42,143 nucleotides of DNA from Chloroflexota bacterium (GCA_016223105.1 JACRPR010000019.1:1-42143), one strand, 5' to 3'. Positions 29,543-37,999 are shown, counted from the stretch's first letter. Notes: generated by a model not told the origin, from the letters alone. Numbers and translations are program-made.

Positions 29543-30355
29543 CTAACCTTCGGCAAGCCAGCCGGGAATTTCTGCCTCAATCGCGGCGACAAATTCTTGC
29601 GCGCGCGCGAACCAGTACTCGGCATCGTCGCGCGTAAACATCGCATCGCGCTTGTAATCTGCTCGCATGCGCTCGTCTTTCGCGCGCTTGATCAATCCTT
29701 TGAACTTGGAATCAACCAAGCGGTATCGGATAAAGTGATAACCGAAAAGCGAGTGCGTGCCTTCGTGCGATTGGGACACAAATCCTTTGGTCGCGAGCGC
29801 GGCGTCCGCGGCGTAGAGGACGGCATAGTACGACATTGAAACGGCGCGGCGATAGCCGCCCGCTTCAATCGTGACCGGAATGAGTCGCAAATCTTCATTT
29901 GCCAATTCCATGTTGCGTTCCGTGACGTGGCGGCGATCAATTTCGAGTTTTGGCACAGGGTCTCCCTCCAACGTAATACCTTGATGCGCGACGTTATAAA
30001 TCAGCGGACTGGTGCGATTGTGTTTCGCCAATTCGTCCGCGCGATAGAGGAAGAGATGCACGCGATTCAAATCGTCCGGCAATGTAACGCACAACTCTTT
30101 GAGCGAGTGTTCTTGCTCGGTGGTTACGTCGTCGTACACAAGGAACAGATCAATGTCCGATTCGGGTTTCGCTTCACCGCGCGCGTGCGAACCGTACAAC
30201 ACCAAACTTTTCATTTCGCCGTTCGGCAGAATCGCGCGGATGAGTTTGCGGACGCGTTGAATCGCGCGCCAATCGCGTTGCGTCAAGTTGTGCGGCGCGC
30301 GCGCGCGATGCGTTTTCGGTTTGCGGATTTTTGTGCGTGGAAGAACGTGTGCCAT
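29543..30355 (-). CDS. Nucleotidyltransferase (MNT) - HEPN fusion protein
   Basis: A 270-residue protein. Residues 1-150 carry SLVLYGSHARGEAKPESDIDLFLVYD (GS-x10-DxD nucleotidyltransferase motif). Residues about 155-265 form a HEPN-type helical domain (ERNMELANEDLRLIPVTIEAGGYRRAVSMSYYAVLYAADAALATKGF). MNT-HEPN pairs normally act as toxin-antitoxin or protein-modifying modules, the nucleotidyltransferase adding nucleotides to HEPN; here both are one chain. A nearly identical first half occurs alone at 15176-15631. The canonical RNase motif of HEPN toxins is not obvious, so the role is uncertain. Confidence 0.85.
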   Translation of the reverse strand: MAHVLPRTKIRKPKTHRARAPHNLTQRDWRAIQRVRKLIRAILPNGEMKSLVLYGSHARGEAKPESDIDLFLVYDDVTTEQEHSLKELCVTLPDDLNRVHLFLYRADELAKHNRTSPLIYNVAHQGITLEGDPVPKLEIDRRHVTERNMELANEDLRLIPVTIEAGGYRRAVSMSYYAVLYAADAALATKGFVSQSHEGTHSLFGYHFIRYRLVDSKFKGLIKRAKDERMRADYKRDAMFTRDDAEYWFARAQEFVAAIEAEIPGWLAEG

Positions 30356-30364
30356 CGTGAGGGG

Positions 30365-30393
30365 ATTATAGCATTGGCGGGGGAATTTCTCAA
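30365..30393 (-). promoter_or_regulatory. Leaderless promoter of the MNT-HEPN gene
   Basis: TTGAGA (30388-30393), a 17-base spacer and TATAAT (30365-30370), nine bases before the ATG at 30355. The element is duplicated at 15139-15167. Confidence 0.8.
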
Positions 30394-30521
30394 CTTGCGC
30401 GCCACTTTATTTCGAGGGCAAGGTTTGGTTTTATTCGGAATCTATATCTGGCGGTATTGACCTGGTTTTTAATGCAAAGGTTTTGTTTTCTTAACCTTTC
30501 AAAAAATTTAAGGTTGACTAC

Positions 30522-30549
30522 TTGATTTTGACTTTTTTCGGGGTATCAT
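30522..30549 (+). promoter_or_regulatory. Putative promoter of the LuxR-type gene
   Basis: TTGATT (30522-30527), a 16-base spacer and TATCAT (30544-30549). The surrounding 30450-30550 stretch is A/T-rich, and the ribosome-binding site CGGAGGA follows about 40 bases later. Confidence 0.5.
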
Positions 30550-30595
30550 AATAGCGATTGTTGCACCACAATCTCACTTTCACGGAGGATCGCCG

Positions 30596-30802
30596 ATGTC
30601 AAATTTCTCGGAACGGGAGTCGGAAGTATTGTCGCTGGTGGCGGAAGCCAAATGCAACAAAGAGATTGCGCGGACGCTTGGCGTAACGGAGCGAACTGTC
30701 GAGTTTCACATCACCAACATTTTCAAGAAACTGGGACTCGGTTCGCGAATGGAAGCCGCGTTGTGGTTGAAAGAACAAGAGAGGAGGGAAAAACAAGAAT
30801 GA
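30596..30802 (+). CDS. Stand-alone LuxR-type HTH regulator
   Basis: The 68-residue protein is essentially one GerE/LuxR DNA-binding domain: FSERESEVLSLVAEAKCNKEIARTLGVTERTVEFHITNIFKKLGLGSRMEAALWL. No receiver or sensor domain is attached. A CGGAGGA ribosome-binding site precedes ATG 30596. Such single-domain regulators commonly control a linked operon; the neighbours downstream are the SPASM and ABC exporter genes. Confidence 0.9.
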   Translation: MSNFSERESEVLSLVAEAKCNKEIARTLGVTERTVEFHITNIFKKLGLGSRMEAALWLKEQERREKQE

Positions 30803-30876
30803 GACGAGCCGCGACCTGTGGAAATCCACAGTTGACAATGCACCTGGTTGTCTCGTATCATGAGCGCAAGTTGTGA
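30799..30876 (+). CDS. Possible 25-residue peptide coupled to the LuxR gene
   Basis: An ATG overlapping the LuxR stop (ATGA at 30799-30802) opens a frame reading MRRAATCGNPQLTMHLVVSY and ending HERKL. It has one Cys, and a promoter for the next gene lies within it. Evidence is only the overlap and position ahead of a modifying-enzyme-like gene, so this is a weak call. Confidence 0.2.
   Translation: MRRAATCGNPQLTMHLVVSYHERKL
30832..30861 (+). promoter_or_regulatory. Promoter of the SPASM-ABC genes
   Basis: TTGACA (30832-30837), an 18-base spacer and TATCAT (30856-30861). The ribosome-binding site GGAGGG precedes ATG 30901 by about six bases. Confidence 0.6.
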
Positions 30877-30900
30877 TTCCGGGAGCGCGGAGGGCACAGC

Positions 30901-31590
30901 ATGGGGCAGAACCACGGTGCGCTCAAAATTTCAAAAGGAGGAAAAGATATACCAAATGCTCATGCAAGGGCAACTTATTGTGACTTCGATCTATCCCTCA
31001 CTGAAATATACAAAGATCTGATTTCACTTGGATTTAGGGATGTATTCGTTGCGCCGGACATTCTCAATGCTAAGGCAAATGAGAATTTCGATGCGTTACT
31101 GAGCCAGTCAGAGCTGTTACGTAACTATGTGTTAGAATACGTGAAAAGTCATAATGACTTTCCGTTTGGTCCTTTCACTAGTTGCATAAGAAGATTGTTT
31201 TTGCCACGGCTTGACGTTGACATTGATTATGGTTGTGGGCTTGGGAAAACAACCTTTGCAGTAGATTTTAGAGGAGATATTTATCCGTGCCATAGACATT
31301 CCTCAAATGAGGATCAAAAAATGGGAAATGTGTTCGGAGAATTCAGGGAAAACAATCAAGTTTATACATCTGAAAAATGTAAAACTTGTTGGAGCAGATA
31401 TTCTTGCACTCACGGCTGTAGTTATAATGATCACGAACTAACTGGATCGACCTCGATGAAAAATGACTATTGGTGCAGATATTCTCAAAAACTGACCGAG
31501 CTTTCGCTCGCGCTATGTTCACAACTCAGCGAAAAGCAATTAATGAATATCATGGCGATCAAGCCAGTGCTGATCGATAATAACAATTGA
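30901..31590 (+). CDS. SPASM-domain peptide-maturase protein lacking the radical SAM core (5'-truncated)
   Basis: The C-terminal 120 residues contain a complete SPASM motif: C-x12-G-x4-C (CGLGKTTFAVDFRGDIYPC), then CKTCWSRYSCTHGC (CX2CX5CX3C) and a final Cys (DYWCRY). This is the auxiliary Fe-S domain of radical-SAM peptide maturases. Upstream, ARATYCDFDLSLTEIYKDLISLGFRDV resembles the late part of a radical-SAM barrel, but the CX3CX2C cluster domain (about 200 residues) is missing. Yet a promoter and ribosome-binding site fit ATG 30901. The enzyme is therefore either a truncated remnant or a partner that borrows radical chemistry from elsewhere. The following ABC exporter overlaps or nearly touches it. 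Confidence 0.75.
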   Translation: MGQNHGALKISKGGKDIPNAHARATYCDFDLSLTEIYKDLISLGFRDVFVAPDILNAKANENFDALLSQSELLRNYVLEYVKSHNDFPFGPFTSCIRRLFLPRLDVDIDYGCGLGKTTFAVDFRGDIYPCHRHSSNEDQKMGNVFGEFRENNQVYTSEKCKTCWSRYSCTHGCSYNDHELTGSTSMKNDYWCRYSQKLTELSLALCSQLSEKQLMNIMAIKPVLIDNNN

Positions 31591-31631
31591 TACAATCTTT
31601 TCACATCAAACGTCTGATCAGAAAGGATGTA

Positions 31632-33635
31632 ATGGCATCAAGAGTTGGTAGACTGATAAAGTTCATCAAAGATAGAACAGAAAAAAATGAGCATCTCCAT
31701 TTAACCCTAACGGCTTTGTTTGCCGTTATTTTGAATTTGCTAGCAGTCATTATTCCTGTATTGCAAAAGAAAATAATTGATTCCATGTCAATAAAGGTCT
31801 TTGACCAATACACGGTTATTTTTTTCCTTGTCGCCGGGATAGCCATTTCGATAACAACGATACTAGAAGCATTAGTATTGAATAGTTTGTTCATAAAATT
31901 CAAAAACAGTATCCAGATGGAGTTGCTAGAATCTGTGACGCGGAAAGATAACAAAATCATCAAAGCCAGAGGTCCTGGCGCGTTTATGGTGAGCATCTTC
32001 GGTGATTCCGAGCAAATCGCAATGTTGTTGAATACAAATTATTTTTCGGTACTGGCGGTATGTCTCGCCGGTATCGTAACTTTGGTAATATCCACAATGT
32101 GGACATGGTTTTTTTCTTATATCGTGATTATATCCTACATAATCATCTTCATCATTATTCGAATTTCAAACAAGATATATCTCAAATCCTATGATGAAGC
32201 TAGAAATGTCGTCTATGAACTAAACCCCCAAGTGCTTGAGTTCATTGAGAACAGAAAAAGCATTGTGGGGTATGTGAACGTAAAAATGTATGAGGCAAAA
32301 CTTAAAACTCTTTTCGATAAAAGAGACGAGAAATTTAAATCAGCATTCGCGGCAAATGCGATTGGGAGAACAAGCATAACTGCAGTAAAGGATTTCGCTC
32401 TAACCGTATTTTTTGTCTTATCCATGATCCAGATAATTGATCATCAGTTGGAATTATCATCCTTTATTGCATTATTGTCATATTTCAACGTGGTATTTGT
32501 TCCTGTTAGCGCACTGCATGAATTATATGGTGGACTCAATCGGTTCGATTTACTGTTTAATCGGATCAAAGATAATATTGATATTGTGCCAGTCTCCTCC
32601 TTACCAGAGGATAATAGAATCCGCGTGCAAAATTGTTCATTTTCTTATGAAGATGGAAATTCCATCGTAAGCAACATAGATTTAGAATTAGATGAGAAGA
32701 TCGGATTAGTGGGCTTGACTGGAGAAGGGAAAACAACAATGCTAAAAATGCTTACAGGGGAATTATTGCCAAGTGATGGAATCGTTCTCTTTGGCGGAAC
32801 TAGCGTAAACACCATGCCAAAATCAATTATCAACTCTAGCATCCGGTTATATACTCAAGATCCAGAGATATTTGATGAATCATTGGAATTTAATATTACG
32901 CTTGGAAAAAGGGCGGTGTCGCGATCTGAATATTTTCATCAGTTGGATGAGCTAATGATAGATATCAATAATAGCTTGTCCTGGTTGTTGGATGGTAAAA
33001 AGCAAAAGGGCAATATTAAAGATACTCAAAAATATATGGGTATGATCTTGAATTTATATTGCCTAAATGAAAAGCAATATTCTAATAGTCAAATCAATAA
33101 TCAATTAATTCGAGATTTAGAAGGGAAGAATATCGAAAATATTTCCCGTAATTTGGCGCCAAAATATCTTTCTCGAATTTGTTATATCAAAGAAAAATAC
33201 GATCAGATAGTCACTGAATTAAAAATTGAATATCTGAGTGATAGACGCTTTGGACAAAGAGGGAAAGACATATCCGGTGGCGAAAAGAACAAAGTCGCCT
33301 TAGCTAGATTTCTCTTACCGGAAAGTGACGAACCATTTGTCATAGACGAACCTTTTTCCAACCTGGATTTATTTTCTGAACAAGAAAATCTAGATATTTT
33401 AAAAGCACATATCACTCATAAAAAGGGCATAATCATTTCTCATAAAATCAATGTTATTCAAACCCTATCGGACAGTATTGTGGTTCTTGAAAACGGAAGG
33501 GTTTCTGAGAGAGGAACACATAATGAGCTTATACTGCGCGGGGGACTTTACTGCAAGTTATACAACAAATATTTGGGAAACATACATTTTGGTAGTGTCC
33601 CTGAAAACAGTGAGGGCACAAGTTCCAAGCAATAA
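31632..33635 (+). CDS. ABC exporter (fused permease and ATPase), peptide-export type
   Basis: An N-terminal membrane domain with about six segments (HLTLTALFAVILNLLAVII, YTVIFFLVAGIAISITTILEALVL, YIVIISYIIIFIIIRIS and others) precedes an ATPase domain. Walker A is GLTGEGKTT, the Q-loop YTQDPEIFDESLEFN, the signature SGGEKNKVALAR, Walker B FVIDEPFSNLD and the H-loop ISHK. The stretch between Q-loop and signature is about 80 residues longer than in ordinary exporters (insert around DGKKQKGNIKDTQKYMGM...YLSDRR). The preferred start is ATG 31632 after AAAGGA; TTG 31587, overlapping the SPASM stop, is the alternative. It probably exports a modified peptide. The whole island is A/T-rich against its surroundings, suggesting acquisition. 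Confidence 0.88.
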   Translation: MASRVGRLIKFIKDRTEKNEHLHLTLTALFAVILNLLAVIIPVLQKKIIDSMSIKVFDQYTVIFFLVAGIAISITTILEALVLNSLFIKFKNSIQMELLESVTRKDNKIIKARGPGAFMVSIFGDSEQIAMLLNTNYFSVLAVCLAGIVTLVISTMWTWFFSYIVIISYIIIFIIIRISNKIYLKSYDEARNVVYELNPQVLEFIENRKSIVGYVNVKMYEAKLKTLFDKRDEKFKSAFAANAIGRTSITAVKDFALTVFFVLSMIQIIDHQLELSSFIALLSYFNVVFVPVSALHELYGGLNRFDLLFNRIKDNIDIVPVSSLPEDNRIRVQNCSFSYEDGNSIVSNIDLELDEKIGLVGLTGEGKTTMLKMLTGELLPSDGIVLFGGTSVNTMPKSIINSSIRLYTQDPEIFDESLEFNITLGKRAVSRSEYFHQLDELMIDINNSLSWLLDGKKQKGNIKDTQKYMGMILNLYCLNEKQYSNSQINNQLIRDLEGKNIENISRNLAPKYLSRICYIKEKYDQIVTELKIEYLSDRRFGQRGKDISGGEKNKVALARFLLPESDEPFVIDEPFSNLDLFSEQENLDILKAHITHKKGIIISHKINVIQTLSDSIVVLENGRVSERGTHNELILRGGLYCKLYNKYLGNIHFGSVPENSEGTSSKQ

Positions 33636-33649
33636 TTGCCCTTATTTTG

Positions 33650-33696
33650 AAAAATCCTTGCGAAGATTCTCAACCTTCGCAAGGGTTTTCATTTTT
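33650..33696 (+). terminator. Rho-independent terminator after the ABC exporter
   Basis: CCTTGCGAAG (33656-33665) pairs with CTTCGCAAGG (33675-33684), followed by GTTTTCATTTTT. Confidence 0.88.
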
Positions 33697-33730
33697 ACTG
33701 TTGACTGTTTACTGACGACTGTCTACTGAT
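33697..33730. repeat. ACTGTTGACTGTTTACTGACGACTG simple repeat
   Basis: Degenerate iterations of (G/A)ACTGTT between the terminator and the convergent permease gene, resembling the GTTCACT repeats at 1999-2040. Confidence 0.6.
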
Positions 33731-33731
33731 T

Positions 33732-36299
33732 TCACTCATACCTCAACGCCCGAATAATCTCCATCTGCGACGCCTGGCGCGCGGGGAACAGCGCGGCGAT
33801 CACGCCAAAGATCAAACCGACCGCGGTTGCCGCAAGCACGCCGGCGAACGGAAACACATACTCCATTTTGTAAATCCCGGTCGCGCCGATGCCTTCCACA
33901 AAAACGTAACTGAGATACAGCCCCGCCAAAATTCCAAACGCGGTGCCAATCGCCGCGAGCAGTAATGCTTCGGCGACAATCGTGCGCCACACCTGCCCGC
34001 GCGTCGCGCCAATCGCGCGCAACATTCCAATCTCGCGCGTGCGTTCGATCACGCCAATCGCGAGCGTGTTCAAAATCGCGATGAGCGAAGGAAACGCGAG
34101 CACGCCGAGCAAAACGTAAAACCCGATAAAGATCGAATCGTACTGCGCGCGAAATTCGGCGGCGTACTCGTGCCCGATCACCAAACGAAATTGCGGATAG
34201 TCCGCGACGATTTGATTGAGCCACTGATCCGCGGTTGCCGTGTCCGCGCCGGGCGCAAGATTGACCTGGTAGAAAATATCCTCGCTCTTGTTGAAATCCA
34301 ATTTCATATTCGTTTGCGAAATGTACGCCGTATTGATCTTCATACTCAACACGTCGCTCCCAATCGCGACGATGCGATACTGGTGTTCGCCCGACGGCGT
34401 CGCGAGCGGCATCAAATCGCCAACCTTAAGATTCGCGGTCGCGGCGAGGATGCCGTTGACAATCGCGTTGCGTTCGTCGCGCGCGAGCGCGTTGTACGCG
34501 TCCGGCGCGTTGCCCTGTTGAAAATCCATCCCGGACATTTTGGAATACTCGACCGGATTAATTCCCAGGACTGAAATCGCGGCTTCGCCCGCGCCTTTGA
34601 TCGCCGCCGATTGCAGTGACGATTGCGCGTAGCGCAGTGAGTTCACCGCGCCGACGCCGGGAATCGAAGCGATTTTTGCTTTGAGCGTTTCGCTCGCGCC
34701 GACATCGCCTTTCCAAATCGCGATGGACGGCGGCACGAGCAAATAATCACTGCCCATTGATTTGTAAAACATATTCATCACGGTGCCGGTGAGCGAGAAC
34801 ATCATCCCGCCCGCGCCGACGACGATTGCGAGACCGATCATCGTCGCGCCCGCGGTGATCGCCGCGCGACCCGGTTGGCGCGTGAGATTGCCCTGCGCGA
34901 GTTCGCCGGTGCCTTCGCGCGCGAAAATAATCGCGAGCAAACCGCCGAACCAATTTGCGATCGGTTTGACGAGCGCGGGCGCGATCAACACCAAGCCGAT
35001 CAAGAACAAAAATCCGCCGAGCGCGACAAGCGCGAAATTGCCGACGAGCAAACCGGCGAGCGCGATCGCGATCATCACCGCGCCGATGATCGTGCCGACG
35101 CGACTGATCCTCTGCATCGTTTCGCCGAGCGATGGACGAATCGCTTCGAGCGGTTGAACGCGGCTCGCGCTCAACGCGGGAAGCAAGCCCGCGAACAAGG
35201 TTACGCCGACACCGAGCACAATCGAAACGATCACGAGCGACGGCTCGACGACCGGTGACATTTCGATATTCATTATATTTTTGATCACCGCACTTGTGCC
35301 GGTCGTGATCAAAACGCCGAGCAGATAACCGAGCCCGATTCCAATCGCCGTGCCGAGAATGCCTTGCACCAATCCTTCGGTCAACACGAATCCGACAATC
35401 GTCGCGCGATTCGCGCCAATCGCGCGCAACATTCCGATATCATGCCGGCGTTCCGCGACAATCGTGCGAAACGTGTTGAAGATGATGAACCCGCCCATCG
35501 CGAGCGTGAGGAATCCGAACAGGTTGAAAATGATTTGCCCCATCTGCATCGCGCCAAGAAATTCGGAACCGCTCGTTAATCCGCCGAGCGTGTACGTGTT
35601 GCCGAGTTGCGCTTTGATCGCGTTGACGATTGCATCGCTTTCGGTTTTCTCTTTGGTTGTGAGATTCGCTTCGATGACATTGACGCGCCCTGGCGCGTCG
35701 AGAAGTTTTTGCGCTTGCGCGAGTGTGATGATCACTTGCTCGTTGCTCACCGCCGCGCGACCTGGGATCAAGCCGACGATTTGCAATCGGACGACGCCCT
35801 GGGTTGTTGGCAGTTTGATCGCGTCGTTCAATTTGACGCCGAGTGTATCCGCGAGTCGTTCCGAAATGATCGCGACGTTGCCATCGCCCGCTTTCAAAAA
35901 TCGTCCTTGCGTGATGCGATACTCGTGCAGTTCCGGCGCGACGCTTGGATCAATCCCGACGAGCGCGAGCGCGCTGATCGTCGAGTTCTTGCCGTAAAAG
36001 TTTGGCGGCAAGTTGATGATGCGTTCGAGCGATCCGCCGATCACCGCGACGCCGCTCACCGCTTTGACGCGATTGAGCATCGTCGCGGAAAACGATTCGC
36101 CGGTCTTGTGCGTGATCATTACATCGGTTTGCCCCGATGCCGAGAGCAAACTCTTTTCGAACGCGGCTGTAAACGAGGGCAAGTAAATGCCCACTCCGAA
36201 AATCACCATCACGCCGATCACAATCGCGAGCGTGGTGAGAAACGTGCGTAACTTGCGCCCACCCAAATATCGGGTGGCGAGAGTGAGTTGGAGGTTCAT
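33732..36299 (-). CDS. ABC transporter permease with two FtsX domains (MacB-like)
   Basis: The 855-residue product starts at ATG 36299 with MNLQLTLATRYLGGRKLRTFLTTLAIVIGVMVIFGVG, the classic first segment of MacB/LolC permeases. It contains two FtsX domains, each with RRHDIGMLRAIGANR- or RTREIGMLRAIGATR-type coupling motifs, and periplasmic-type domains between membrane helices. With the LolD-like ATPase upstream it forms a tripartite-type transporter moving lipids, lipoproteins or antimicrobials. The cargo is unknown. Confidence 0.92.
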   Translation of the reverse strand: MNLQLTLATRYLGGRKLRTFLTTLAIVIGVMVIFGVGIYLPSFTAAFEKSLLSASGQTDVMITHKTGESFSATMLNRVKAVSGVAVIGGSLERIINLPPNFYGKNSTISALALVGIDPSVAPELHEYRITQGRFLKAGDGNVAIISERLADTLGVKLNDAIKLPTTQGVVRLQIVGLIPGRAAVSNEQVIITLAQAQKLLDAPGRVNVIEANLTTKEKTESDAIVNAIKAQLGNTYTLGGLTSGSEFLGAMQMGQIIFNLFGFLTLAMGGFIIFNTFRTIVAERRHDIGMLRAIGANRATIVGFVLTEGLVQGILGTAIGIGLGYLLGVLITTGTSAVIKNIMNIEMSPVVEPSLVIVSIVLGVGVTLFAGLLPALSASRVQPLEAIRPSLGETMQRISRVGTIIGAVMIAIALAGLLVGNFALVALGGFLFLIGLVLIAPALVKPIANWFGGLLAIIFAREGTGELAQGNLTRQPGRAAITAGATMIGLAIVVGAGGMMFSLTGTVMNMFYKSMGSDYLLVPPSIAIWKGDVGASETLKAKIASIPGVGAVNSLRYAQSSLQSAAIKGAGEAAISVLGINPVEYSKMSGMDFQQGNAPDAYNALARDERNAIVNGILAATANLKVGDLMPLATPSGEHQYRIVAIGSDVLSMKINTAYISQTNMKLDFNKSEDIFYQVNLAPGADTATADQWLNQIVADYPQFRLVIGHEYAAEFRAQYDSIFIGFYVLLGVLAFPSLIAILNTLAIGVIERTREIGMLRAIGATRGQVWRTIVAEALLLAAIGTAFGILAGLYLSYVFVEGIGATGIYKMEYVFPFAGVLAATAVGLIFGVIAALFPARQASQMEIIRALRYE

Positions 36300-36302
36300 C
36301 GT

Positions 36303-36386
36303 TCGCTCCAATTTTCGATTTTCGATTTCTGATTTTCGATTGCTGAAAATCCCAATCGAAAATCGAAAATCAAAAATCGAAAATAA
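36303..36386. repeat. TTTTCGATT inverted simple repeat
   Basis: Runs of TTTTCGATTTTCGATT-like units are mirrored by AATCGAAAATC units, making a hairpin between the two ABC genes. A similar stretch lies at 37083-37180. Confidence 0.7.
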
Positions 36387-37073
36387 TTATCCGTTGTGTT
36401 TATCCTCGACGATTTTTCCATCGCGCATCAACACGATGCATTCCGCGTACGCGGCGATGCGCGGATCGTGTGTTACCATCAACACGGCGCGATTCCATTC
36501 TCGCGCGATCTGTTTGAGCAGTCCCGCGATTTCGTCGGACGATTTCGTGTCGAGATTGCCGGTCGGTTCATCCGCGAGCACCAGGACTGGGTCGGTGATG
36601 AGCGCGCGCGCAATCGCGACGCGTTGTTGTTGTCCGGCGGAAAGTTGATCGGGGCGACTTTTCAATCGTTCGCCCAATCCGATTTTGGTCAACCACTCGC
36701 TTGCTTTTTGTTTTGCTTTGCCCGGACTCGTACCGTCGAGCAGTAACGGCAATGCCGCGTTTTCGACGGAGGTCAGGATCGGAATCAGGTTGAAGAATTG
36801 AAACACGAATCCGATTTTGCGGCGGCGCATTTGCGAGAGCGCGTCGTCGGATAATTTCGCGAGCGGTTGTCCGTCAATGCTGACGCTACCCTGGGTCGGG
36901 CGATCCAATCCGCCGAGCAAATGCAACAGCGTAGATTTTCCGCAACCGCTCGGTCCCATCACCGCGACAAATTCGCCGGCGTTCACGTTGAGGTTCGCGT
37001 GATCGAGCGCGGTGATCGCGGTCTCGCCCGCGCCGTACACTTTGGTCAGATTTTCCGTTTGAATGAGAGACAT
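36387..37073 (-). CDS. ABC transporter ATP-binding protein (LolD/MacB-type)
   Basis: The ATG at 37073 gives MSLIQTENLTKVYGAGETAITALDHANL. Walker A is GPSGCGKST, the signature LSAGQQQRVAIARAL (Ala replaces the usual second Gly of LSGGQ), Walker B LVLADEPTGNLDT, and the H-loop VTHD. It pairs with the FtsX permease downstream (33732-36299) to form one transporter. The extra codons before ATG 37073 derive from the AT-rich repeat and are unlikely to be translated. Confidence 0.95.
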   Translation of the reverse strand: MSLIQTENLTKVYGAGETAITALDHANLNVNAGEFVAVMGPSGCGKSTLLHLLGGLDRPTQGSVSIDGQPLAKLSDDALSQMRRRKIGFVFQFFNLIPILTSVENAALPLLLDGTSPGKAKQKASEWLTKIGLGERLKSRPDQLSAGQQQRVAIARALITDPVLVLADEPTGNLDTKSSDEIAGLLKQIAREWNRAVLMVTHDPRIAAYAECIVLMRDGKIVEDKHNG

Positions 37074-37082
37074 TGGGTTCCT

Positions 37083-37180
37083 CAATTTTCGATTGACGAT
37101 TTTTGATTTTCGATTTTGCAAACCGCCAATCGAAAATCAGAAATCAGAAATCGTAAATCGTAAATCGTAAATCGTAAATT
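37083..37180. repeat. AATCGAAAATC/GATTTTCGATT repeat cluster
   Basis: Imperfect tandem and inverted copies of TTTTCGATT and ATCGTAAATCGTAAATCG units upstream of the ATPase gene. These may influence the leader of the lolD-like mRNA; no specific function is recognised. Confidence 0.7.
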
Positions 37181-37229
37181 TTCCTATTCAACGATACGCC
37201 CGCTTGCGCGATTTGTCAAACGCGCGAAC

Positions 37230-37270
37230 AAACAAAACCCGAAGGGTGGTGCGAGACCCTTCGGGTTGTC
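37230..37270 (-). terminator. Rho-independent terminator of the lipoprotein transcript
   Basis: AACCCGAAGGGT (37236-37247) pairs with ACCCTTCGGGTT (37256-37267), and on the minus strand TTTTGTTTGTT follows. The core matches the terminator at 15091. Confidence 0.85.
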
Positions 37271-37324
37271 GTTCGGCGCAAACGCGCGCGGCGGATTTGG
37301 TTTAGCAAATTTCCGCGCAGACAA

Positions 37325-37459
37325 TTACGCCAAGGTCGTGCTGTATTCGGAACGGCGCAGAACCTGGTCTATGGAATTTAGCATGCTGGTACCGATGTTG
37401 ATCTGATATTGTTCCCAGGTTTTGCGCGGGAATGTTTCACCGACAGATATCGGATGCAC
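37325..37459 (-). other. Coding-like remnant with no start or partner
   Basis: In one minus-strand frame the sequence reads SEFVHPISVGETFPRKTWEQ, then YQINIGTSMLNSIDQVLRRS and EYSTTLA, ending in TAA at 37325. It has protein-like composition, but no start codon or family was found, and it lies just after the lipoprotein's stop. It may be the C-terminal end of a lost gene. The rest of 37181-37436 holds only the terminator and AT repeats. Confidence 0.25.
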
Positions 37460-37976
37460 AAATTCTGACGCTCACGCCAAGACCGCCGGATAGTCCGGCT
37501 AAAGTGCCAACAAGATCTATATCACGGCGTGCTCCTATGTATATATCTCCCGGCTTGGGAATCCAAGTTAATTCAATTACCTTAGACTCACCTGGCTTCC
37601 ATTCGATGCGGTATGAAACCTTGTCCGGATTTTGGGTAGACCAAGAAAGGAAAGCCCCGCCGCCAGCTTCGCTTACCACAATGTCCATTACCGGCGAGTT
37701 TTTGGATTCGAGTACAAAGGTTTCTTTACCAGTATTAACAACGCCAAAACGCATCTGGACTGGTTCATTCACACGCGCCCGCGAGTGGTTGGAGGTAAGT
37801 CCAAGTCGCAACGGTCCATAGGTCGCTCCGTCGTCTAGCGATCTGTCGCCAGTGCAAGCAACAAGCGACGCAAGAGCAACCAACATAATGAACAGTCCAA
37901 GTCTTTCTATGTTTGGAACTTTGCACAGCCAAGTTGCTCTACCTGGGAAACCCAAATTGAATGTTGTCCATGCCAT
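37437..37976 (-). CDS. Lipoprotein, possibly BsuPI-like beta-sandwich
   Basis: ATG 37976 is preceded by AAGGGA. The signal region ends in LVALASLVAC, a lipobox with the lipidated Cys, so the protein is membrane-anchored. The mature part (LRLGLTSNHSRARVNEPVQMRFGVVNTGKETFVLE...DIVVSEAGGGAFLSWS...WKPGESKVIELTW) resembles the BsuPI-type beta-sandwich found in exported proteins. It starts 23 bases after the end of the metalloprotease gene and is probably co-transcribed with it. Confidence 0.75.
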   Translation of the reverse strand: MAWTTFNLGFPGRATWLCKVPNIERLGLFIMLVALASLVACTGDRSLDDGATYGPLRLGLTSNHSRARVNEPVQMRFGVVNTGKETFVLESKNSPVMDIVVSEAGGGAFLSWSTQNPDKVSYRIEWKPGESKVIELTWIPKPGDIYIGARRDIDLVGTLAGLSGGLGVSVRICASDICR

Positions 37977-37999
37977 TTGAACTGTCCCTTGTCTACGCC

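Noticed and set aside
28474..29637. A 387-residue plus-strand frame opposite UbiD
   Set aside because: The Arg/His/Ala-rich translation has no motif and lies antisense to conserved UbiD segments.
30957..31022. A 21-residue frame starting at ATG 30957 after GGAGG
   Set aside because: It overlaps the SPASM gene in another frame, and the SPASM frame shows protein homology across the same bases.
36303..37180. AT-rich repeats as an attachment site or replication origin
   Set aside because: They are simple TTTTCGATT iterations without DnaA boxes, integrase or tRNA end nearby.
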